A stretch of DNA of 64,000 bases from NCBI GenBank assembly GCA_963978545.1, contig OZ021732.1, positions 43,162,059 through 43,226,058 on the forward strand, written 5' to 3'. This stretch comes from Linyphia triangularis. Its lineage: Eukaryota > Arthropoda > Arachnida > Araneae > Linyphiidae. Under the pieces are notes generated by a model, which did not search any database, was not told the origin of the DNA, and saw only the letters and a list, made by a program, of their open reading frames with translations. Made by a program: the position numbers and the translations under genes. This document shows positions 35,641 to 46,020 of this stretch, piece after piece; position 1 is the stretch's first letter, and each line of letters opens with the position of its first letter.

Positions 35641-35824
35641 TTAAATTTCTGCTTTCTTCCTCACAAATGGAGTCTGGTTTTCACAATAGATGTCTAAAAG
35701 AGGATGGCTTGTTGAACATTTGTAAATATCAAGTATTTTCTGAACATTTTCAGCAGCATTTAAGTGTTTTGACTGTGTTAAGAATTTTTTTAAACATCCT
35801 CCACAACCATCGAAGGTGCCATTT
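35641..35824 (-). CDS. Orphan terminal coding exon, unrecognised protein
   Basis: On the minus strand an acceptor (TCTTTCCAG|AAATGG) opens a 60-codon frame that runs to TAA at 35641. It reads NGTFDGCGGCLKKFL, then a helical-looking segment (AAENVQKILDIYKC), then HPLLDIYCENQTPFV and a basic end RKKAEI. A CxxC pair and two further Cys are present. Less AT-rich wobble and a clean acceptor suggest a real last exon, and I cannot name the family. It lies 1.7 kb downstream of the HSD17B8 stop on the same strand, so it could belong to an independent gene or an alternative transcript reading past HSD17B8. No upstream partner exon was found at 35825-37525. Confidence 0.4.
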
Positions 35825-37525
35825 CTGGAAAGACATTTGACAAAAAATACTCAATTTAGACCCCTCAACCATTCTTAACAATTTGGATAAATATTTTAAA
35901 AATCATGCAAGTGACTCGAAACCAGTACAATCCTACACCGAACAAGTATTTATATTATACACATTGAAAACTTTGTAAATAACCTTCTACCAAAGTTCAG
36001 AAATATAGATGTTTTATCAAAGATTTAATACATTCCATAAAAGACTATTCCTTTTTACCAACTTAATCTTCCTTATTTTTGTGAACAACTTGAAAGTCAA
36101 GAAACTATTTCTAGCTATGAACGATAAAAAAAAATTCTAAAATTTCCAAATGCATAAATTTAATTTCTGTACTTTTTAAAATAAGAACACATTTATTTTA
36201 GTTTCCTTTAAAAGGTTGATTGCGTCATACCAATGCAAAAGGGGCCCATTCACTTTTTTATAGGAGAGAAAGTTTTTCTTTTCTTATCGGTTTAATGAAA
36301 AATCAGGAATTTTCATTTTACATAAAGTTTTAATGGGACAATGCCAAATGCCCCAAGTTTCGTGGACAAAATCCTTTTGTAAGTGGATGGCTCAATTATA
36401 CTGTTAAATAGTGTGTATAATACAATTACAAATTGAAAGACCAGAACGTTTTTTTTTTAACTTAAAAATGCTACTGGCGATGGAAAAGTTTAGTTTTCTT
36501 TGAAATAAGTATACATATTAAAAAAAAATGTAAATGTAAAAAAAAATTCATCCATTGAATGAAATAAGGTATTTTTTACATTGTTTGAAGCTTGAAATGC
36601 AAATTTGTAAGATATAATAAAAATATTATTTACTTGTAATAGAAATATTTATAAATGTAAAAAATAAACTGAAACATTTCAAATTAGTTTATATATTATA
36701 CTTGACAAGAAATATTTTTAGTTGTCATTCAAGAATTAAATTTTTTCTTTCTATTTTTCTATGAAAAATGTACATCAATTTCAATGAGAACTACTAATTT
36801 ACTATTACATCTAAAGTCAGTGACAGTGAATGGGTAATACGTAAAATTTAAACAAAACTTATGGCTCAAGTCACTGACTGAAAGTAAATTCAGGAATTTG
36901 CCTTTTTCTCATTAAATGAAGGTGAAATCTTCCAGTTTATAAAATTGATTGTAAAAATTCTCACAAGTGAATTGATAGTTTAAGAATCTAATTTATAAAC
37001 TAAAATTAAGAAATTTCAGCCCAATCAGTATAATTTTTTTAATAAATTGGGTGGGCTCTTAGGTTCCTCTCATTTGCCTGCAAATCTAGTCGCCTATATT
37101 GAATTGTTTAAATTATATTACTTTCATAATGGTTTTAACCATCTGCATGTACACTTGAAAAGTATGAAATCTCTTTGAGAAAAAAAAATCATAGTTCATC
37201 CACTACCCTTAATTGGCCTTGCAAACACTCCTCCCTTAATCAGACTGCAAAAAAATCAAATGGACAAAAAAAAAAACAACCTTCATATATAGTTTTGAAC
37301 TTATGTTTAAAATTTTAGAGCTGTATGTGAAGTGGAAGATACCTTAAGGCGAAGAGAAAAAATTGAACTCGTGTACTTCTTTCATTAAGAGAAACACATT
37401 TTAGAAGATTAAAAGTTACTTCATACCTTTATTATTAATAAATATTGTTTTTCATTTATATTAAATTTTAATACTTCATAATTCTGCACATCACAACCAG
37501 CAAGCTTGTGCTTGGAAAATTAAAT
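35825..37525. other. AT-rich gap between orphan exon and HSD17B8 stop
   Basis: No exon recognised. Minus-strand AATAAA words near 37428-37440, about 90 nt after the HSD17B8 stop, could serve as its poly-A signal. Confidence 0.4.
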
Positions 37526-38118
37526 TCACATAAAAAGGCCCCCAGAAACTTGAATTATACTGCCAGTGATATAAGAGCTTTTCTGTGATGCCAAAAAGAC
37601 ACAAACATCTGCAAGCTCTTCAGGTGCTCCTAATCTTTTTAAAGGGATCTCCTTTTTAATATTCTCAATGACTTTATCAGGCACAGTGCTTACCATTGGT
37701 GTTACAATAAAACCTGGCATCACAGCATTGCAACGTATATTGTACTGGGCAAGTTCCCTAGCTACAGTCTTAGTAAAACCTTCAACGCCCGCTTTAGAGG
37801 CTGCATAATTGCACTGCCCTAAATTCCCAATTTTACCCGATACGCTAGAAATATTGACTATAGACCCAGCTTCAACTTTGGCTTCTATCATGAGCTTGCT
37901 TACAGCTTGTGTCATCAAATAAGTTCCTTTCAAATTCACTTTTATCACATCATCGAACATTGACTCTGTCATCTTGAGCATCAGGCTATCACGAGTTACA
38001 CCAGCACAGTTTATTAAGATGTCAGGAGTCGTGCCAATTTTCTTGATACTTGACACTAATCCAAGGACTGATTCGCTGGCAGAAACATCAACTGCATATG
38101 AAGAATGTTTTCCAGGAT
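37526..38118 (-). CDS. HSD17B8: HSD17B8 coding exon 2
   Basis: The acceptor TTATTTTCAG|ATCC joins as GAT (Asp55). One large exon carries NCAG, the catalytic Ser/Tyr/Lys and the C-terminus, ending in TGA. An in-frame GTG at 38056 is internal (…LGLVSSIKK) and not a start. Confidence 0.95.
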
Positions 38119-41100
38119 CTGAAAATAAATGTGTTGGTTAAATGTTTGCTTATTGGTATTTAAATTAACACAGGTTACAATAAGAATGATACACATGCTA
38201 CATCCCTTTGTATATATAGGTCGCCATGACCACAAGGACTTCTTTTGGTCTATTGCTATGATTATAATTTTGGGGTTTACTATTTGTTTATTCAAATTTT
38301 GCTACATTTAGAGTAGATGGATTTTGCAATTTATTTTTGTAAAATAAACCAAAGCACAGTCCTGCTCATTGCTGCAACAATTTTAGGAATAAGCCTGAAT
38401 ACAGGGAGAAAGTTTCTTTCAATCACTTTACATTGAATAAATCAAATTATTGTAGGAGTGAATGGATAATGTGAAATCAATAAGAAAAAAACTTTATATT
38501 CAAAACCCCTTTAATTATGTTAAGCTCATCATACTAATCTTACATAATCATGGACATCGCCAAAAGTGCACTTGCACCCCCCTGGATTTTGAAAATTAAA
38601 AGTAATGTGGAGAAAATTGGTAATATTCACTTGAAATAGAAGTATATTATAGGTTTTGAAATATTCAATGGGACCAGAAATTTAAACATAAAATACTAAT
38701 TAAAATTTCTTAAAGACATCAAATTGAAAAATCGAGGTTAAAATAGAATATGGACCTACTTGCACACTCTTGGGTGCACTATGCACCTCCCTGAAAATAA
38801 TTCTGCCAACGCCCATGTAATCATCAAATCCCAATAGCGGCCTCAAAAATACTAGTACAGCCAGTAACATGCGATTCCTACCACCACCACCACACATTTT
38901 TCACAGTCATTCATGAAAGTAAAATCTTTAATATTCATGGACGTTGCCAGGAATATTAGTAAATTTTAGAAATGTTAAATAATAATTATGTATTAGAACT
39001 ATTCTTTGGGAATAGTTAAAAAAAAAACTCATGGTACTATATATTTTTTAAAACGCAGCCCTGTTAAAAATAAAAAATAGTAAAAAGTATATTTAGTAAA
39101 ATTTTTTTTATTATCCAACTAGATCTCGCAACATCAAGAGACAGTGTTTAGAATGGAGGAACGCAAAAATGCAGAAAAGTAAAATTTTATATCTGCCAAG
39201 TTTCGGAAATAATTAAAAAAAAACAACGTTCGCTCTCACTTTTCCTTACCCACGCTAATTTTCGACCAATCAGTTCATCGAATTCTCAAGGTCAAAGTTG
39301 GAAAAGTGTTCAATGGCAATCTTTATACACATTACGTGGAGGGAAAGGATCTGTTGTGTTCCATCGGTTACCATCTTAACGTCGCACCCAAAATGTGTTT
39401 CAGGAACACTTGGTTGCTGTCCGAAAGAAGATCACCAGTTTGAGTTGATATTGAATACTGAGGTAACAAGTTTACTATTTATCAATTTTTGTTACACTTG
39501 CCTTAGAAATTGGATCTTCATTTTAGAAAATTATAAAATATATAATTTTAGTTTTGAATTAATAAATTTAGATGCAGCCCAGCTGTAGTGCACGAGCCGC
39601 CAATGTCAAATCCTTATCATACAAAATATTGGATCTTAAATTCTTTGCTGTGCTGATGAATTCTTTTTTGGTTAAACCATAAAAAACAGGATCGTTATAA
39701 GGCATAATTTTTAAAAATCGGAAAAATTAACCAAAAGATAACAAATTTATATACTTTATAGAAATATTTAGTTTTCTAATTTAAGTCGAATATGTAAGAA
39801 CATATGTATGCAAGTTAGTAAAAAAAAAAATGCTTTGTTGCCAAATAAGGGAAGGAGGTAAATTCTTAGTTTACATTTATGGATTGGCGCGCTTTTGAAA
39901 AGTTGGCGACAAGGCCAAAATGTCGCCAATTCGGAATTCCAAAATGAAAAATTGAGAATCGAACCTGCTCCATGATTTGTGGTATAGGAAAGTTGAAGTC
40001 CAATGCCAAAGCCGTTATGCTACAGTTGCAATACAAGTTGTAGTAAGATTAAGTGTTTTTGCTTTTCATTTCAATTACATTTAAATTAAAAATGTACATC
40101 CCGAGAAGAAATTAAAATGATTTGTGTAAGTTTATTCGATATCGGCAAAAATTCAAAGGCAATGAAGTTGCAAATGATAATTGGAAAAAACAGGGATGAG
40201 AGTGGTCAGAGAGCAAAAAGGAGGAAATCCAAAAATTCGTTAAAAAAGCTCGCGGAAGAAATACACAAAAATTCAACAAAAAAAGTATGCAAGAAGGATG
40301 ATTCAATAATTTTAAAGATACAATCAAATTTCTCATACTATATAATAATTACATTTCAAATAATAAGAGTTAGTGAAGTAATCTGTGAAGAAAGGGGAGC
40401 TAAGAGGGAAAATCTTTTGTTTAGACATGAGGAAAAGCAGGAAAAACAAGTTCAGATAAAAAAAATGTGAATCCTCGAAACAGGGACAAAGAGAAGGAAA
40501 ATGTTGCATAAAAAACCAAAAAGTAGGAAATCCTTCCAAAAGGAGGAAAACTATCATCCCTGAAAAAATTTTTTAAGGAATTTAAATTTAATTTTTAACG
40601 ATAATAGAAAACTAGTTTAAGCAATTAAAATTTAATTTCAAATAATTTATAATGGGTAAAATTTCATTAAACTTTTACATTAATGACAAATATGTAACCC
40701 TTCCAGAATATTTATATTTTTAATCACTTGCTAAAAACTAAGGTGTGCGCGCACTTTGCGCTCTAAAAAGAAAAATTGCAACCTATTTCGTTGGCCTTAT
40801 GGCCAATTAAACCCAAAAAAATACCCCTACCTATTTCGAGCATTCGTTTGTGGCATCTCACCCTCAAAATCACTTTTTAAATTACTTATGGCGCCAATTC
40901 ATCATGGCGTTTGATTTCAAATCCACAAGATGGCGAGTGATTCGAAATAAACAAAATGGCGGTCAAAATGACCATCAATAATTAATGATGTCAAAAAACA
41001 TAAAGAATATTAAAGTAATTAATAAAAATCAACATAATAAGCAAATTAGTATTAACAAAAAACAACACCTGCAAGAGACAAATGGCTGTTCGAAAACCAA

Positions 41101-43258
41101 GTTCCTTTTCGGCAGGACCTCCTTGATATATCTTTCTGACAAACCCATTGGTAGCCGTCGGTCAACTGGTCTCTTTCACACAGATACATTTGTTCACCAC
41201 ATTTCGGACAAATAAAGGATATCGATATTAAACCGCCATCCATACACCATTGCAAAACCTGGCGTTTTCCTTTCAATTCCAACAAGAAAAAAAATTCCGA
41301 GTATACTAAAGTTGAAGTCATCGCTACCGGAAACACCGTTAGTCGAGAGCAAAATTTGAAATGGCCACAAAAAATGCCATCCTTCACGCATTCAAAATTA
41401 GGGTCACCATAAAATCACTGTTGAGCATGCGTGTCAAAAAAAGGGGGTTGCGAAATTTAGAACTGTATCGCCTACAAAAAAGCGCCAAATCGGCTTGACG
41501 ATATTTTAACATCAACTAGGAATAGACCGGGAAGGATATTCTCGAGTTTTAATAAAGTAAATCTTTAGTTTTTATATTACCCTTGTACGTGGTACTTTTT
41601 TTTTCTCTTCTTTTTCTGCTTTTACGTAAGAACACAGATAAAGTATACCATTGTCTTGATCTGTTTTACTTGAAATCTGTGGTTCATTCTTACTGAATAA
41701 CTTTTCAAAATAAACCAAACATTATAGTATTGTTGAGATTGATTACAAAAAATTCTAATGCAAATTTACTAAAACCAAATGTTACATAAACTCCATACCT
41801 AGTTTATGTTATTTATTTAAAGGATTAAGCACTTAGTTCTATAATAAAAACAAGGTGAATAATAATCTTCAAAATTTTTAACAAAAAGTTTGGCTAAAGT
41901 AAAGAACACATAGTTTACTCTCCATCTTTTTAAATGTCTACTTTAGTTTTTACGCTTCACTAATATAGCGAGAAGCCAATACAAAGGCTCTGTCCATCTG
42001 ATGTCAACATTCTCAGACATAACAACAAATACATGCAATGTTTAATAAAATATCTCTTCAAGACAAGTTGTCATACAAAAATTAAACAAGTTCAGGGGCT
42101 CCAGTGGCCAAGTGAGTAAAGACACTAACTGTACGAGGGGTAGATTGCGAGTTTGGTCCTGTCTCACTGAATACTGGTGTGTGCAATAATGTGGGCATTA
42201 AATAAGTTTTAGCCTCTATGCATTCTCCTTTGGGTGGTAGGGTCGGAGAGAGATGAATGTGCGATAAGGTTTTAGCTTTGTAATCTTATTCTAGTTCACA
42301 ACTATGAGGCATATTTGGCTGTGATAAGCACTTAATAGTGGCAGAATAGACGGCAGGAAACTGCAAACTAAACAAGTTCATATATTAAACATTGACTTAC
42401 AATTCATCTCAACTCTAAAAGTGTATGTGTCTTATATAAGTTTAAAGGTTTGTATAAGATTAATAGTAGAATTACAAACAAATTAATCTTGCATCAAATT
42501 GTAGACTTTGTTCCCGATTCTGGACTTGATGTTCTACTGTAAAAAGGCATGCCGAAGCTTTTTAGTAGTGATGGTTACTATCAGAAACCACTTTGCTTTC
42601 AATTGATATCATTGATAAACAGCACATATTATTAACAAAACAAAAATGCTATAAAATTACATAGTTTGGTAAAATATTATAAAATTACATAGATGCACTA
42701 TAGAGACTTTGAGAATTTTGGTGATTCAATTCGGAGCTAAAAAAATAGTTTAAAATAATTATGTTTGCTATAAAACAGTTCAACCAATGATATTAAGGTG
42801 ATACAATTTGAACATGTTTTTCCTTGAAATAAAGCCAAGGAAAGTTACAAAAAAATTGCCGGACGCCATAACACATCTTTCATCTCCATTTCGGATTCTG
42901 CACCAAGGCAATAAATATCCAACATGTTGTAGCAACATAGTTTGTCCTTTCTAGCAAATGAAATGCCTGATATTGCCGTAAATTAGCTCCGATAATGGTG
43001 CAGAATCTGCACTAGAGTTGAAAGTTTAACCTGCACCTGTACTTTAAGCTACCAACTAAATATAAGAACTAAACAATTTAATATTTGTTTTCAACCTGAA
43101 ATTCCTTGAACTGTTTCTTTGGCTGCAGATTCGTTTAAATCAGCAGCAATAATAGTTGCCCCTTCTTTTGCAAAAACATTACAAACAGCTCTTCCAATGC
43201 CACTACCTCCTCCTGTTACAAGTGCAACCCTACCACGCAATAGTAAAGAACTCGCCAT
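37526..43258 (-). CDS. HSD17B8: (3R)-3-hydroxyacyl-CoA/ACP dehydrogenase, short-chain dehydrogenase (HSD17B8 type), two coding exons
   Basis: The CDS joins 43258-43096 and 38118-37526 in phase, giving 251 residues (human HSD17B8 has 261). Classical SDR features: TGGGSGIG cofactor loop at 15-22, Asp40 after beta-2 (NAD preference), NCAG at 91-94, Asn116, Ser146 in NISSVSG and the YxxxK pair Tyr159/Lys163. The end SGGLFM is family-typical. It follows bacterial FabG throughout. In mammals HSD17B8 is the alpha subunit of the mitochondrial 3-ketoacyl-ACP reductase (with CBR4) and also oxidises 3R-hydroxyacyl-CoA and estradiol. The first ATG (MASSLLLRG) was chosen because an upstream in-frame extension has no ATG. 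The 5-kb intron holds a Merlin element, a SINE and a MITE. A cytosolic or peroxisomal FabG-like paralogue is possible. Confidence 0.93.
38119..39848. other. HSD17B8 intron, 3' part
   Basis: A weak inverted pair, CATGGACATCGCCAA at about 38549 and its diverged complement ending about 38818, may mark a small MITE. A third related word lies at about 38936. Otherwise AT-rich and unassigned. Confidence 0.35.
40117..40470 (+). other. Lysine-rich 117-codon open frame inside the Merlin element
   Basis: The frame is rich in Lys, Glu and Arg because the plus strand is purine-rich. No domain is recognisable and the opposite strand is also open over the same stretch. Most likely not a gene. Confidence 0.2.
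40888..40961 (+). promoter_or_regulatory. Cluster of four ATGGCG (YY1-type) words
   Basis: ATGGCG occurs at 40888, 40904, 40930 and 40956, all on the plus strand, within 74 bp of the Merlin interior. CAAGATGGCG and AAAATGGCGG fit YY1 cores well. The spacing of the last three is 26 bp. Confidence 0.4.
41052..41387 (-). pseudogene. ISXO2-like (IS1595/Merlin) transposase, N-terminal zinc-ribbon fragment
   Basis: The 111-codon frame contains [12 protein letters not shown], then [12 protein letters not shown], then DGYQWVCQK and the typical [13 protein letters not shown]. In ISXO2-like transposases this is the zinc-ribbon region (first CPxCG pair) that precedes the DDE domain. The frame diverges right after HLSL and stops at once. 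A CTTGCAG|GTGTTG at that point could be a splice donor, but no downstream DDE exon is seen within the element. I therefore call it a truncated transposase. Bacterial contamination is unlikely, because the flanks are intron sequence and the TIR and duplication are intact. Confidence 0.82.
41537..42082. other. HSD17B8 intron, unassigned
   Basis: AT-rich. No repeat or gene recognised. Confidence 0.35.
42095..42368 (+). mobile_element. tRNA-derived SINE, family 3
   Basis: The head GGGGCTCCAGTGGCCAAGTG resembles an A box region and GCGAGTTTGGTCC a degenerate B box. A 200-bp body follows, with GGTAGGGTCGGAGAGAGATG. It is flanked by a perfect 12-bp duplication TAAACAAGTTCA (42083-42094 and 42369-42380). 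It lacks the (CCAA)n tail of families 1 and 2, so it may use another LINE. It lies in the HSD17B8 intron. Confidence 0.82.
42845..43030. mobile_element. MITE family D-like palindromic element (copy 3)
   Basis: CGGATTCTGCACCAAGG near 42891 faces the complement of AGATTCTGCACCATTATC near 43010. The shared GGATTCTGC(G/A)CCAAG word links it to 22068-22295. Confidence 0.5.
43096..43258 (-). CDS. HSD17B8: HSD17B8 coding exon 1
   Basis: It encodes residues 1-54 plus one base, with the Rossmann glycine-rich loop. The donor is TTTCAG|GTTGAA, weaker than consensus. The start codon sits in AAAATGGCG, which is both a good initiation context and a YY1-type word. Confidence 0.93.
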
Positions 43259-43820
43259 TTTCCGAGGAAACAAAATTCTATAACTTAAATAACCTTTTTT
43301 TAATGAAATATTTCAGAGTACATAAAACGAGAACCTAATAAGATAAACAGCTGATACCACACTGTTGACAGCATGTGCTTAAAGTTGAAATGCTTAATGT
43401 CTTCTTTTAAAAAATTTGAAATAAAGTTTATGCATGATGTTACTCGAGATGATTTATTTTTGCTATCATCAAACGACACACATCAATACACCTTAAAAAT
43501 AAATTAGAATTTTAAACCCATCATAAATCTGTATAATTGCCGTGTCAGAAATTCGGGAGGGTACAAAATGGCTCCATACTTAAAAGTAATTGAGCTTATG
43601 CATATTGACGTCACAGAACACAGCATCCCATATGTTTAACATTAGGACCACGCTAGTACACTTTCTTATTTGTCGAAAATATGAATTTGCTTTTAAAATG
43701 CATTGCAATTGTTCACAAGTAGTAAATTATATTGTTATATAAAAAAGGCATCACTTTATATAACATCATTTGTGAGATCCATTTGAATTAAAAAACAAAC
43801 AAACTAAAACTGTAACTTAT
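43259..43820. promoter_or_regulatory. HSD17B8 upstream / promoter region
   Basis: No TATA box is placed convincingly. The YY1-type word overlaps the start codon. An AT-rich stretch precedes the repeat block that begins at 43828. Confidence 0.3.
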
Positions 43821-43827
43821 GTGGTTA

Positions 43828-43877
43828 GTTCCAAGGAGGTTAGAAGAGAGAGGAGGTCCGAGCAAGCTTGGCGCGAA
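43828..43877 (+). repeat. Outer inverted repeat, left copy
   Basis: TTAGTTCCAAGGAGGTTAGA followed by AGAGAGGAGGT and GAGCAAGCTTGG matches, inverted, 48925-48975. The pair brackets the 44-48 kb foldback region. Confidence 0.65.
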
Positions 43878-44817
43878 GAAGCAGACTTTGGCAACCCTAC
43901 TCTCACTTGAACTAAGCCTATACAAACCGACTTTTTAGTACGCTCTTCTACGGGAAAAAACGTGGGTAGGGTTTGAAATTCTGCCAAATTTTTAATATAG
44001 TTTCTAAAAAAGCAATTTCTGTGGTTGTAGGCTATAGTTCAAGACCTGAACTATCAAATGGTATGCGCATTACTCTTCACAGCTAATAATTAAGCAATAT
44101 TCAGAGGATTTTAAATCCCTCTCACTAACTTCGATTTTGTATGATACGTGCAAATCGACGGAGGGCTAATTACACATTTGCCGTCATCCAATCGAGAAAA
44201 AACTTATCAGATTGATTCGATGTTGATGACAATGCACTCAGTTAAGTTTTGGGGGTTATTACTATCACTAAAAGACTGCTTTTACACACGCTACTATTGG
44301 ACTAATTAGCCCACTTGCCATCCACCCATCAAGCTGAAACTTGGCAGATGGATTCGATTTGGATGACAATGCATTCCATCAAATTTTTAGGCGAGTCACT
44401 ACCACTAAAAGGCCACTTTTACGTATGCTTTTTATTGACGCTTTGGTTTACTTATAAACCCTTTTCCTATCATGAGATTAAACATTTAAACTTAGCGGAC
44501 GCACTCGTTGTCTATGAGAATGCTTTCTATTAAGTTTTGGGACTGTCACACAACGGCAGTTTTTACATGCGTTTCTATTGCCTTACGTTAGAATTATCAG
44601 TAGCCTTTACTCACGTTCTATTATCCAGATACAAAGCTTAATTCAAACATGTTCAATTTTAGCAATATTTAATGACTGAAATCTTCTACTATTAAAGTTA
44701 CTGAGGAAAAATATTCAAAGGGCTAATTAACCCACTTGCCGTCATCTAATTGAACTGAGACTTGGCAGATGGACTCGTTGTGGATGAAAATTAAAAAAAT
44801 GGATTCAATATTTTAAA

Positions 44818-45004
44818 GCCGACCAAACGGTATAGTGGTTAGCGTGCTAGCTTCTAGACCACGAAGTTGCGGGTTCGAGTCCCGTGTTGGCATGGGTGTT
44901 TGTAAATGTATGTTGGCTTGTCTAATGACGAATGTTTCGGCGCATTTTATAGCCCTCGTGTTGCTGACGGCGCCAGATAATCTGAATACAACCAACCAAC
45001 CAAC
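44818..45004 (+). mobile_element. tRNA-derived SINE, family 1 (copy c)
   Basis: Head GCCGACCAAACGGTATAGTG, B box GGGTTCGAGTCCCG, tail (CCAA)n. Flanked by CAATATTTTAAA (44806-44817) and CAATATTTAAA (45005-45015). Inserted in the left arm of the foldback-like element. Confidence 0.93.
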
Positions 45005-45194
45005 CAATATTTAAAAAAAATGGATACCAATATTTTCTTTACCTTTGCACACTATGTAATGTAATCGTTTCGTAATCTATTGGAAATATTTTACACTAGC
45101 TGCATGGTTCCTCGTTGCGGATATCCATCATTGGTGTATAGGTCTCGTCTCAGCTTTTGGGGCTTTCCTCGAAAAAAGGTTCATTGCCACGCAA

Positions 45195-45445
45195 ATCCAA
45201 GCTCGCTTCGCCTGCTGGAAGTTTAATTGTAACATAAAAGCAGCTCGCTTCACTGGCTAAAAAGTTTATTGACACATAAGCACTGGCTCGCTTCACTCGT
45301 TCAAAGGTTAGTTGCTACGCAAACACAACTCTCTTCGCTCGCTGAAAAATTCTTTGCTACGCCCTCATAGGCTTGCTTTGCTCGCTGGAAGGTTAATTTT
45401 ATTGCGCAAGCATATGTTCACTTCGCTCACTGAAACTCGTACCCT
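45195..45445. repeat. ~43-bp tandem repeat, GCTCGCTTCGCTCGCTGGAA core
   Basis: Six diverged units start near 45201, 45243, 45286, 45328, 45371 and 45416. They share a (G)CTCGCTTC(G/A)CTCGCTG core and a TTGCTACGC spacer. The array lies between the foldback arms. Confidence 0.8.
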
Positions 45446-45689
45446 ACGCTTATTTGAAGTCACTTTATAATGAAAAACTTTAAAAAAATTTAAATAAAAA
45501 AAATTTAAATGTTAACATTTTGTTTAAGAAAATCAAAATTAGAAGGCAAGTTCTACTAATGTCGAAAATTTCAGAGCTCTACGCTTATTTAAAATCACTT
45601 TATAAAAAAAGCTTAAAAAATTAATTAAAAAATATTAATTAAAGTTTTTGGTTGTTTACTTCGATTGATTATTTCGTTTTCCGTGCGTC

Positions 45690-46020
45690 AAATTCCTAAT
45701 GTCCGCTGAAATCTAAATCGTAGCTTTTACAATGGCTTACTTTTGAAGACTTCTCGGTGCTAATTTGTAAAAGGGGGCAATTGAGGGTCCACTGTGGGTG
45801 GGCCTGAAACGAGATGCGAGAGCCGGTTCCCCCCCCCCCCCTGGTGGTGGGTGACAACCGCCCCTCTTTGTTAATTTGTAACGGACGATGGGTACAAGGG
45901 TCCGAAAACAAGTCCATTATCACTCCGTGGCCTGAGGGAAGAATAGGAACAGAGAAAAGCCCCCTGCTATTGGGATTTCTAAGCAGAAGTTTTACGACTT
46001 GTCGATGAACAAGGCGGCTT
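45690..46020. other. GC-rich patch in the foldback core
   Basis: Much richer in G+C than its surroundings, with a run of 13 C near 45829-45841, GAGCCGGTTCC and GGTGGTGGGTGACAACCGCC. Both strands have short open frames but no family is recognised. Unexplained; it could be captured sequence. Confidence 0.35.

Larger units (their letters stand above)
39857..41528. mobile_element. Merlin-superfamily (IS1595/ISXO2-like) DNA transposon, degenerate
   Basis: The ends are GGTAAATTCTTAGTTTAC and the complement of GGTCTATTCCTAGTTGA. They are flanked by identical 8-bp GGGAAGGA at 39849-39856 and 41529-41536. Merlin elements are known for GG-starting TIRs, 8-9-bp duplications and IS1016/IS1595-type transposases. 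An ISXO2-like zinc-ribbon frame lies inside near the right end (41052-41387, minus). The catalytic DDE part is not found, so this copy is probably inactive. It sits in the HSD17B8 intron. A 244-bp deletion derivative is at 28513-28756. Confidence 0.9.

Noticed and set aside
38056..38295. Minus frame of 79 codons overlapping the HSD17B8 exon 2 start, and a GTG start at 38056
   Set aside because: The true HSD17B8 frame continues upstream to the acceptor at 38118 and joins exon 1; the others are shadows.
40117..40557. 117-codon Lys-rich plus frame and the 74-codon minus frames over it
   Set aside because: Strand-asymmetric purine-rich DNA opens frames on both strands; no recognisable protein.
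41052..41387. Bacterial contamination because of the IS-like transposase
   Set aside because: The frame lies inside an element with eukaryotic-type ends and a target duplication in an intron; Merlin elements carry this transposase type in animals.
44818..44892. tRNA gene at the SINE head
   Set aside because: A and B boxes are good but the acceptor stem does not close and the body continues as a SINE with target duplications; it is a SINE promoter.
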